From contig CAZDEH010000026.1 of NCBI GenBank assembly GCA_964504665.1, forward strand, positions 1-13,698: 13,698 bases of DNA. Reading direction: 5' to 3'. Source of the stretch: STC-54 sp964504665 (GTDB lineage Bacteria; Patescibacteriota; Microgenomatia; Daviesbacterales; UBA10151). The notes under the pieces are model-generated. The model saw nothing but the letters and a program-made list of their open reading frames with translations. It ran no database searches and had not been told where the DNA came from. Position 1 is the first letter of the stretch. Each line of letters starts with the position of its first letter. Positions 1 through 5,329 of this stretch are shown one piece after another. Position numbers and translations under genes: made by a program.

Positions 1-32
1 TGAGTATATTAAACCAAAAATAATCTTATTTG

Positions 33-1038
33 TCAATTCCTTGTATAAGTCAAGGACATTTGCGACATACCCCCTTTCTGTATTAAATATTGCAAAGGAC
101 TTTTGAGACCTAAGGATTTGTGAGGCCTAATGGTGTTGTACCAAATTAAATAATCTGCCAGTTTCTGATTAAATAATATTCTGTCATCTAAAATATCTAA
201 ATTATTATCAATAAATTCTTCCTGCAGAGTTCTGTTATATCTTTCAATGTAGGTCTGGATTTTAGGGCACCTGGGATATGAGAAATAGTGGGGAATTTGA
301 TCTGCTTTTAAGGCATCATCAAATTCCCCAAGGTTTTCTGAACCATTATCTGTCTGCCAATCTATAATGTTTCCCGGATAAACAGTCTTAAACCTTAAGT
401 AAAAATCCTTCATGTTTCTGGAACTTAATCTTTGGTAATTTAAAGTCAGAACAAACTTTAATTTAGCATCAATTGCTGAGATGTAATAATTCCTTAACCC
501 ATTATCTAACCTGATAACAGTATCAGATAAAATGTGACCAAATTCCTGATGTTTAGGTGGATGCTTCACTCTGAGCTTTTTAACCTTTTTAGCCTCACTT
601 TGAGCCCACTTACCACTGGGATTATGGTAATACCTACCCTTCTTCTGGTGGAACATATTATGTCTTTTAATAATGTTACCAATTGTTGACTCTGACACTG
701 TTTTAATATCTTTTAATTTACAATATTCATCAAGAAAGACCTTAAGTTTTTCCTTACCAATCCCCGGATGATCATCTCTTTGCCCCCTTAATATATTCCA
801 CCACCTTAGCGGTATATTTAACTGTCCTAAAATGTTGAGGCTTAGTGGAATATGGTACTAATGATTCCAGTCTGCCTGCATTCTTCTTCATCCGGAGTTT
901 CCATCTACTAATAACTTTTCTGTCCGCTCCAAAAGCTTCAATAGTGGCTTTTTCTCCATATTGTTCATACATTTTAATTATTTTCATCCTTTGTCCTGCA
1001 ATCTCACTTTGTGAGAACTTCCTAAGGCTTGAAAGCAT
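33..1038 (-). pseudogene. DDE integrase-core transposase, frameshifted
   Basis: Catalyses cut-and-paste movement of the surrounding element. The N-terminal part (1038 down to about 780) has a helix-turn-helix, with residues like EAFGADRKVISRWK. The C-terminal part (about 780 down to 33) has an RNase-H-like integrase core: a first Asp in YYISAIDAKLKF, the second in TDNGSEN, and a Glu 35 residues later in YIERYNRTLQEEF, followed by WYNTIRPHKSL. The two parts are in different frames. The C-terminal frame is open upstream of 698 (reading DDHPGIGKEKL...), so the break lies at or near the C5/G5 tract at 783-787, where removing one G rejoins the frames as KGQRDDHPGIG. The start is placed at ATG 1038 because a GGGGGT Shine-Dalgarno-like run precedes it by 7 nt; a TTG at 1104 is less likely. 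Restored length would be about 335 residues, normal for such transposases. A decay mutation, a homopolymer sequencing error or a programmed +1 shift would all fit. Confidence 0.85.
56..69 (+). repeat. Left terminal inverted repeat of the IS
   Basis: ACATTTGCGACATA matches the reverse complement of 1112-1125 (ACATATGCGACATT) at 12 of 14 positions. It overlaps the final codons of the transposase, encoding the MSQM stretch. Confidence 0.6.
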
Positions 1039-1111
1039 TCTTTTTACCCCCTTCAAGCCTTTGATTCTACTAAATATTGGGTAAGCTCTGGCGTAATGAT
1101 CCAAACTACTT

Positions 1112-1125
1112 AATGTCGCATATGT
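1112..1125 (-). repeat. Right terminal inverted repeat of the IS
   Basis: Partner of the repeat at 56-69. It lies about 75 bp upstream of the preferred transposase start, as expected for the promoter-side end of an insertion sequence. Confidence 0.6.
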
Positions 1126-1150
1126 ATTTTAACTTTTTCATGCCTTATAG

Positions 1151-1356
1151 TTAAATTTGGTTAAAAAAAGCTATTGTACTTTGCTATACATCTTTTAAAC
1201 CAAATACATAAGCAAACTCTGAGTTTAGACCGTCAGACAGGAATAATTTGAAAAACTCTTCCAGTCTGTGTAAGATATCATCAGGATCACCCAATAATAT
1301 TTGTGTATTTAGAGACTTTTAGCCTCAAGAAATTGAGGAAAACTTACCAAATTTAA
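1151..1356. repeat. Perfect 11-bp inverted repeat bracketing a 206-bp segment
   Basis: TTAAATTTGGT at 1151-1161 is the exact reverse complement of ACCAAATTTAA at 1346-1356. The pair encloses the decayed small coding region at 1184-1362 almost exactly. No target-site duplication is visible outside the arms. It could be the ends of a small non-autonomous element, or chance in an AT-rich sequence. Confidence 0.3.
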
Positions 1357-1362
1357 GCCCAT
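1184..1362 (-). pseudogene. Decayed small gene, copy 1 of a repeated C-terminal fragment
   Basis: Reading the minus strand from an ATG at 1362 gives MGLNLVSFPQFLEAKSL, then a stop. A -1 or +2 shift in that area continues as NTQILLGDPDDILHRLEEFF and then KLFLSDGLNSEFAYVFG, ending LKDV and a TAG at 1184-1186. This looks like a small protein of about 58 residues, or the end of a larger one, broken by one frameshift. The last 25 codons recur at 7567-7643 with the frame and stop preserved. I do not recognise the family. The stretch 1126-1462 holds nothing else that I can call a gene. Confidence 0.45.
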
Positions 1363-1368
1363 AACCTA

Positions 1369-1393
1369 GAACCCCAGCGAGATTCGAACTCAT
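1369..1393 (-). other. tRNA-like 3' fragment (T-arm plus acceptor strand)
   Basis: On the minus strand the sequence reads ATGAG TTCGAAT CTCGC TGGGGTT. That is a T-loop of canonical sequence (TTCGAAT) in a stem of three good pairs, one wobble and one A/C mismatch, followed by a 7-base acceptor-like strand. No matching 5' acceptor (AACCCCA), D-arm or anticodon arm is present in the 90 bases upstream, and no CCA follows. It is therefore not a working tRNA. It may be the 3' remnant left when an element integrates at a tRNA gene, or a coincidence. Confidence 0.35.
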
Positions 1394-1424
1394 GATTGGA
1401 TTATTGCATCAATCTTCTTTATTT

Positions 1425-1453
1425 TTGATTTCGTAATTCAACCGTGATAAAAT
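1425..1453 (+). promoter_or_regulatory. Sigma70-type promoter for the gene at 1463
   Basis: TTGATT (1425-1430), a 17-nt spacer, then TAAAAT (1448-1453) with an extended-10 TGA just before it. The predicted transcription start is around 1460, only a few bases before the ATG at 1463, so the message should be leaderless or nearly so. No Shine-Dalgarno sequence is present. Confidence 0.65.
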
Positions 1454-1462
1454 ACAGCAATT

Positions 1463-2200
1463 ATGGGATTTATTGAGCAGTCAGAACAATTAAGGAAACA
1501 ACAAGCTAGGGAAGAAGCAGCTAAACTTGCAACTCAAAGACTACAAAATGAAGCTGCACTAGCTAGGCAGAAAGCTATGGAAGAAGACAAAAGCCATGCT
1601 TCTGAGGATAATAAGGCAATCTGTGAACTAATAGATAACCTTCCAGCATTTGACATTAAAGCTTATATGAAAATAGTTCGTGGACAAACAGGTTATGAAG
1701 GATGGCCGTTTCTCTATACAAGAGATGAGGATTTAAGTGATCCAGTATTGAGAGAGAAACTGTTAAAGGTAGGTCTAAAACCTGCAGAAGAAAGATGGCT
1801 GAGTTTAGACGGTGAAGGTAGTGGTTATGTGACAGATAGGTTACCGACAGTTCACCCTTCGAAGATGTTTAATGGTTACAATGTCAAACCGCAAATAGGC
1901 AACTGGTTTTCTAGGAAAAGTCTAATAGAACCGCAAGAGCCTGGAATTGGTCTGTATTTTTGGAAGCTTGTTGAAAAAACGTCAGAAAGTTATAGTAGAG
2001 ATTCTTATCTAGCAATAACTGTTACTGATCATGTGTTTGTAAGATTTGTGTTGCCGACACAAGCCATAATAACTGGAAGTGGTGAGCGTGTAAATGTTAC
2101 CAGCTTGGAGGTTTTTGATCATGCATTAGAACAGGGGTTTAGGTATCCACATAGAACTAAGGTAGGATACCCGCAGCCTATACAAACTCACATTGGCTAG
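1463..2200 (+). CDS. Hypothetical protein with N-terminal coiled coil
   Basis: A 245-residue protein that I do not recognise. Residues 5-50 are rich in Glu, Gln, Lys, Arg and Ala with a heptad-like pattern (EQLRKQQAREEAAKLATQRL), which predicts a coiled coil or long helix. Residues 53-245 look globular, with aromatic and Gly/Pro-rich segments (GYEGWPFLYTRDEDLSDP, GIGLYFWKLVEK, YPHRTKVGYPQ). There is no signal peptide or membrane segment, so it is probably cytoplasmic. The ATG start is supported by the promoter about 10 nt upstream. It is a single gene on present evidence, because the sequence just past its TAG stop enters an assembly gap. It lies next to mobile-element debris, so it may be cargo, but nothing in it identifies a phage or defence function. 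Confidence 0.8.
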   Translation: MGFIEQSEQLRKQQAREEAAKLATQRLQNEAALARQKAMEEDKSHASEDNKAICELIDNLPAFDIKAYMKIVRGQTGYEGWPFLYTRDEDLSDPVLREKLLKVGLKPAEERWLSLDGEGSGYVTDRLPTVHPSKMFNGYNVKPQIGNWFSRKSLIEPQEPGIGLYFWKLVEKTSESYSRDSYLAITVTDHVFVRFVLPTQAIITGSGERVNVTSLEVFDHALEQGFRYPHRTKVGYPQPIQTHIG

Positions 2201-2207
2201 CTTGTTT

Positions 2208-2234
2208 NNNNNNNNNNNNNNNNNNNNNNNNNNN
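2208..2234. other. Assembly gap (run of N)
   Basis: 27 undetermined bases start 7 nt after the stop codon at 2200. The true gap size may differ, so linkage and spacing between the left 2.2 kb and the surface-protein island depend on scaffolding. Any terminator for the gene at 1463 could be hidden here. Confidence 0.99.
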
Positions 2235-2307
2235 GAAGAATAATTATTTTTGTTCAAAACTTCTTCCATTAGCGGGTTCTTCGGAAAAATGAGGATTGAT
2301 TTTGTAG

Positions 2308-2342
2308 TTGCATTTTGTCATTATTTTTGATAATATAATGAC
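2308..2342 (+). promoter_or_regulatory. Promoter with an overlapping inverted-repeat operator
   Basis: TTGCAT (2308-2313), a 17-nt spacer, then TAATAT (2331-2336) overlapping a perfect TATAAT (2334-2339). An inverted repeat GTCATTAT (2317-2324) / ATAATGAC (2335-2342) with a 10-nt spacer covers the -10 region, as expected for a repressor site. The predicted start is near 2343-2346, upstream of a hairpin and an intrinsic terminator. The rest of 2235-2307 shows nothing that I can name. Confidence 0.5.
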
Positions 2343-2408
2343 GTATTTCCGAAAGAAATACATTTGATTCGCTAATTCCCCCCAGTTCAACTCGAGCTGG
2401 GGGTTTTT
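2343..2408 (+). ncRNA. Candidate small RNA or attenuator leader, about 66 nt
   Basis: This lies between the promoter at 2308-2339 and the terminator ending at 2408. It opens with a perfect hairpin, GTATTTC / GAAATAC with loop CGAAA (2343-2361), followed by an 18-nt single-stranded linker and the terminator stem. No reading frame of useful length is present. It could be a free small RNA or the leader of the operon that begins at 2442, whose expression would then depend on read-through. I recognise no known riboswitch or Rfam-type consensus. Confidence 0.4.
2379..2408 (+). terminator. Strong Rho-independent terminator
   Basis: A 10-bp stem (2379-2388 with 2394-2403; CCCCCAGTTC pairing with GAGCTGGGGG, one T-G wobble), a 5-nt loop AACTC, then TTTTT at 2404-2408. 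It lies 33 nt before the start of the gene at 2442 on the same strand. Confidence 0.85.
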
Positions 2409-2421
2409 ATTGCGTAAAACC

Positions 2422-2436
2422 CTTAGATCATCTAAG
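2422..2436. promoter_or_regulatory. 15-bp perfect palindrome just before the start codon at 2442
   Basis: CTTAGAT C ATCTAAG is a perfect palindrome with a 1-nt centre. It ends 5 nt before the ATG, where a Shine-Dalgarno sequence would normally sit; none is visible. It could be an operator for a dimeric regulator. As RNA it could form a short hairpin that occludes initiation, although the 1-nt centre would force a looser loop. Confidence 0.4.
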
Positions 2437-2441
2437 ATAAA

Positions 2442-2864
2442 ATGGTGAAGAAGAAAATCCTCGTTCAATTTGATGGTAGCAATTTTTATAATAAGGTAAA
2501 GAAGATTTTGCCTCAAATTCACCTGACAAACTTTGATTACCATGGTTTAGCTAAATCATTAGTTAAAAGTGATCAGTTTCAAGTAGTTTATTATGTTGGT
2601 GAAATCAGGCAATATGAAGGTAATAAAAAGTCTGAAATGCTTTATTCAAATCAACAAAAGCTGTTTACTCACTTAAGAAACCAAAACATTGAGAGTAAGC
2701 TCGGTTATCTTTTAATGTCCGATGGAAAATTCCACGAAAAAGGTGTTGACGTTCAAATAGCGGTTGATATTGTCCGGGGATCAATTAAAAATGAGTATGA
2801 TAAATTTTATCTGATTTCTTATCTTAGGGGGTTGCAATCGTTATTAGAACTTAAGAATAGATGA
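2442..2864 (+). CDS. NYN-domain (PIN-like, DUF88/LabA family) protein, degenerate C terminus
   Basis: NYN proteins are metal-dependent PIN-like RNases. Two acidic signatures are present: FDGSNFY at residues 10-16 and KGVDVQIAVDI at 100-110. The next family element, a short strand followed by an SGDSDF-type acidic motif, is replaced: after FYLIS (residues 122-126) comes YLRGLQSLLELKNR and the stop. At 140 residues it is shorter than usual for the family, so the last active-site acids and the final strands are missing. Neither alternative frame restores them. It may be catalytically dead, regulatory or decaying. Its TGA overlaps the next gene's ATG (ATGA at 2861-2864), which suggests translational coupling with the first surface protein. 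It lies behind an attenuator-like leader and a palindrome. Confidence 0.75.
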   Translation: MVKKKILVQFDGSNFYNKVKKILPQIHLTNFDYHGLAKSLVKSDQFQVVYYVGEIRQYEGNKKSEMLYSNQQKLFTHLRNQNIESKLGYLLMSDGKFHEKGVDVQIAVDIVRGSIKNEYDKFYLISYLRGLQSLLELKNR

Positions 2865-3874
2865 GAAATAAATTAAAGTGCTATACTAAAGTTGTGAAAG
2901 AAAAAGGTTCTGCTCCCCTCGTAATAATAGTGACCTTAGTTGTGGCAGCTATAGCATTTTTTGCTTTTTTGCGTTTTTTCAACAAACCTAATCAAGTTCT
3001 AACTTTTCCGACCCAAACTCAACAATCTAAACAAGCAACTCAATCAGAGCTAAAATGGCAAGAAGAAAGGGTTGTAATCCAAGGAAGATATGCAGATGCC
3101 GAGGTAGTTGATCTTGGAAATGGCCAATATCGCATATACTATTCTATTGAACCTGAAGTGCCTGGAAATAAACTGGAGGTATATTCAGCAGTTTCAGCTG
3201 ATGGGATAAATTGGGAAAAAGAAAGTGGAATCAGAAAAATTTTTGCTACCTTCCCAGATGTTGTAAAACTTCCAGATAGAAAGTTTAGAATGTATTTTCA
3301 AAATGCAGGCGTTATAAAAAGTGCTGTCTCATCTGATGGATTAAAATGGACTGATGAACCGGGAATACGAATTACTAAAAAAGAACCAGGATTTTATTTA
3401 GAAAATGTAGGTGCCCAAGGAACTGTTCGACTTGATGATGATACTTACGTTATGCTTTATCGCGGAACGATTAATGAACCCTACAAAACTTCCGAGAAAC
3501 TTCCCAATAAAGATATCCATATTTATTTTTGGGCAACTTCAAAGGATGGTTTAAATTTTGAAAAGAAAGGACTGGCGATTGATTCAAGAAACGAAACATT
3601 ACTTGGAGCAGCTGATGGCGCGGAGTGGGTAGAATGGGATGCTCCAGGACAAACGGAACTTAGAGTTTATTTTTGGAGCTATGCCGGTGTTTACTATGTA
3701 ATCTACAAAAATGGAACTTTCTCTGAACCGGTTTTTGAATTTACAAATAATAAAAATCCTATGGTCAAATTTCCACCTAACCCGCCTGCTGATCCAACAC
3801 TGGCAAAAATAAACGGCGCATGGTTTATATATTATGGACAACATGAGAAAGGTATTTACTATACAACCTATTGA
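2861..3874 (+). CDS. Membrane-anchored five-bladed beta-propeller (glycosidase/sialidase-like) surface protein
   Basis: 337 residues. A short basic cytoplasmic tail (1-18) is followed by one transmembrane helix at about 19-38 (APLVIIVTLVVAAIAFFAFL), then a Gln/Thr-rich stalk (44-63) and an extracellular propeller (64-337). Blade repeats include Asp-box-like SADGINWE (112), SSDGLKWT (157) and SKDGLNFE (227). Recurring strands of the form DVV-L-x-(G/D)-x-x-Y/F-R-h-Y-Y/F occur at about 79-95 and 133-147, with later versions ending in MLYRG (about 198) and FIYYG (about 322). This pattern matches the GH43/GH32/sialidase-like five-bladed superfamily. I cannot identify a complete catalytic triad, so binding is as likely as hydrolysis. 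Its ATG overlaps the upstream stop. Confidence 0.75.
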   Translation: MRNKLKCYTKVVKEKGSAPLVIIVTLVVAAIAFFAFLRFFNKPNQVLTFPTQTQQSKQATQSELKWQEERVVIQGRYADAEVVDLGNGQYRIYYSIEPEVPGNKLEVYSAVSADGINWEKESGIRKIFATFPDVVKLPDRKFRMYFQNAGVIKSAVSSDGLKWTDEPGIRITKKEPGFYLENVGAQGTVRLDDDTYVMLYRGTINEPYKTSEKLPNKDIHIYFWATSKDGLNFEKKGLAIDSRNETLLGAADGAEWVEWDAPGQTELRVYFWSYAGVYYVIYKNGTFSEPVFEFTNNKNPMVKFPPNPPADPTLAKINGAWFIYYGQHEKGIYYTTY

Positions 3875-3892
3875 AATATAGGTCTAAATTTT

Positions 3893-3898
3893 AGGGGG
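3893..3898 (+). promoter_or_regulatory. Shine-Dalgarno sequence that decides the start of the next gene
   Basis: AGGGGG followed by TGA is a good Shine-Dalgarno match. The upstream candidate start GTG (3898) lies within it, whereas TTG at 3907 is 8 nt downstream. The TTG is therefore the likelier initiation codon. Confidence 0.6.
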
Positions 3899-3906
3899 TG
3901 AGCAAT

Positions 3907-4251
3907 TTGTCAAAAACAGCTAAAGCATTAATCTTAACTTGGATACTGATTGGATTATTAGTCGCTGGAGGAACGGGGTTCTACTTAGGAAGAATAACTG
4001 CTTCTAAAATACCAGCCCAGCCCTCAGGGATGCAAACTCAAGATGGATTGAGGGAAGGACAACAACCAAACAGCGGTCAACAACCGTTACCAAGTGGATT
4101 ACAACAAAAACCGCAAGGGTCAGACAGAAGTGGCCCAGTCCCTAGTGGACAACAAAACGTGCAGCAGATCCATCAATTAACACAGGGCAGCCTGTACAAT
4201 AAGAATGAGTCTAGAATCAATTCTAAACAAAGCAACTTTGTTACTTCATAA
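3907..4251 (+). CDS. Small membrane protein: single anchor plus Gln/Pro/Gly/Ser-rich tail, no head domain
   Basis: About 114 residues from the TTG start at 3907; GTG 3898 would add three. A Lys-containing N terminus and one transmembrane helix (ALILTWILIGLLVAGGTGFYLG, about residues 6-26) precede a low-complexity tail rich in Gln, Pro, Gly and Ser (QPLPSGLQQKPQGSDRSGP). There is no globular domain. The organisation copies its neighbours' anchor and stalk but lacks their propeller. The last 47 nt overlap the start of the gene at 4205 in another frame, and the final residues (SRINSKQSNFVTS) look less stalk-like, as if the original end or head had been replaced. It could be a functional small protein or the stump of a larger adhesin. 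Confidence 0.6.
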   Translation: MSKTAKALILTWILIGLLVAGGTGFYLGRITASKIPAQPSGMQTQDGLREGQQPNSGQQPLPSGLQQKPQGSDRSGPVPSGQQNVQQIHQLTQGSLYNKNESRINSKQSNFVTS

Positions 4252-5311
4252 CGACAAGTGGGTAAAAATATGCTTGTACGTATCCTTAGTTATTTTCGTT
4301 TTACTTATTAGTACCATCTTGATGTATTTAAAACAGGAAACGAAAGTTTTCACCCAAAGTCCGTTGGTTCAAGAACAGTATTTGCAAAGACCGCAGTCAC
4401 TTCAACAAACAACCAATCAACAAGAAAGTAAGCAACAATTTGAGCAAAAATCCATTGACTTTACACCGCCGACCGGTAAAACTACCGGACTAGGGCAAAA
4501 TGGGTCATGGGTAATGCGTCTTATGTCTGCCAGATCTGCAAACGGGTTGAATTTTACCAGGACCAATCAGGTCATTACCGACCAGGGGGATGTTCCCGAT
4601 TTAGCTGTTGATAAAAACGGTCAGATTTACCTTTATTATGTTTGCTGGACTGTAGCCGATGAGCAGAACAAAACAACGGTGGCCATATCGGAAGATAATG
4701 GTAAAACCTGGATTTACAGAAAACTTGGTTTGATAGGATTTGAAGGGGGAATGGCTGCTGCAGTTGATCCAGATATTCAAATACAAGATGATGGTACCTT
4801 TAGGCTGTATGTGACATCCGACCCCGAAGATGGACAAGGACCCAGAACTTACTATGCCGAAGGGAAGGATGGTATTAATTTTACCAAAATGGGAGTGGCA
4901 TTTTCTGGTTCAGGTAGGTTCGTACTGGATCCTTCTACTCTGCGAACTCCGTCTGGCTGGCATTTTTTTGCAGGAATAGGTGGCGGTGGGATGGAAAACG
5001 GCTGGCATGCAACCTCAGAAGACGGAAAAACTTTTACTCAACAAGAATATAAAGAATTTGTTAAGGACGGCAAGGGATATATATTTGCCAATGCTATTGC
5101 GATACTTGGAGGGTATAGAGCTTATGCATTTGATAACAGGACAATTGTTTCGTTTTTCTCAAAGGATGGGGAAAACTGGATTGCTGAAGAAGGTGTACGT
5201 TTAAACTTAGATCATACCTCAGGTTATGAAGCCGGTGTTCTCAAAGACCCAGCGGTAGCCCGTCTTGCGGATGGTAGCTACTTGATGGTTTATGTGACAA
5301 AAATTTCCTGA
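4205..5311 (+). CDS. Membrane-anchored Asp-box beta-propeller surface protein
   Basis: 368 residues. A short cytoplasmic segment (LNKATLLLHNDKWVK) and one transmembrane helix (about 20-42) lead into a Gln-rich stalk (about 50-82; QSLQQTTNQQESKQQFEQ) and an outer domain. Five Asp-box-like motifs occur at roughly regular intervals: SANGLNF (111), SEDNGKTW (162), GKDGINF (220), SEDGKTF (271) and SKDGENW (319). The blade ends DPDIQIQDDGTFRLYV (188-203) and DPAVARLADGSYLMVYV (348-364) are typical of sialidase/GH43-like propellers. A five-bladed fold is the natural reading. I cannot name a substrate. The anchor segment is clearly paralogous to that of the next gene. No good Shine-Dalgarno precedes the ATG, and the gene begins inside the end of the upstream small gene, so coupling is possible. 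Confidence 0.75.
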   Translation: MSLESILNKATLLLHNDKWVKICLYVSLVIFVLLISTILMYLKQETKVFTQSPLVQEQYLQRPQSLQQTTNQQESKQQFEQKSIDFTPPTGKTTGLGQNGSWVMRLMSARSANGLNFTRTNQVITDQGDVPDLAVDKNGQIYLYYVCWTVADEQNKTTVAISEDNGKTWIYRKLGLIGFEGGMAAAVDPDIQIQDDGTFRLYVTSDPEDGQGPRTYYAEGKDGINFTKMGVAFSGSGRFVLDPSTLRTPSGWHFFAGIGGGGMENGWHATSEDGKTFTQQEYKEFVKDGKGYIFANAIAILGGYRAYAFDNRTIVSFFSKDGENWIAEEGVRLNLDHTSGYEAGVLKDPAVARLADGSYLMVYVTKIS

Positions 5312-5329
5312 TTAGATTATGATTAAATT

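Larger units (their letters stand above)
56..1125. mobile_element. Insertion sequence, integrase-core (IS481-like) type, with a frameshifted transposase
   Basis: A roughly 1.07-kb insertion sequence. Its single transposase gene is on the minus strand and is nearly as long as the element. Imperfect inverted repeats with 12 of 14 bases matching lie at 56-69 and 1112-1125, sharing the core TGCGACAT. The left repeat lies inside the last codons of the transposase gene, so the reading frame ends outside the core repeat or the true ends lie further out. With a one-base gap, weak similarity continues outward to about position 41. I see no target-site duplication next to the repeats. The IS481-like assignment rests on the transposase's DDE motif pattern; the exact family and ends are uncertain. 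Confidence 0.7.

Noticed and set aside
845..1084. Plus-strand open frame of 79 codons across the transposase N-terminal region
   Set aside because: It lies antisense to the helix-turn-helix part of the transposase, which has clear family features; it is a hydrophobic shadow frame with no start signal.
1323..1338. Perfect hairpin CCTCAA-GAAA-TTGAGG as a terminator
   Set aside because: No T-tract follows on either strand, and it lies inside the decayed coding fragment, so it is probably incidental.
2244..2543. Minus-strand open frame of 99 codons
   Set aside because: It crosses the terminator, the palindrome and the start of the NYN gene antisense, and has no recognisable domain.
4177..4205. 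Internal promoter (TTAACA ... TACAAT) before the gene at 4205
   Set aside because: The hexamers are only 12 nt apart and the -10 is 4 nt from the ATG, which does not fit a working promoter.
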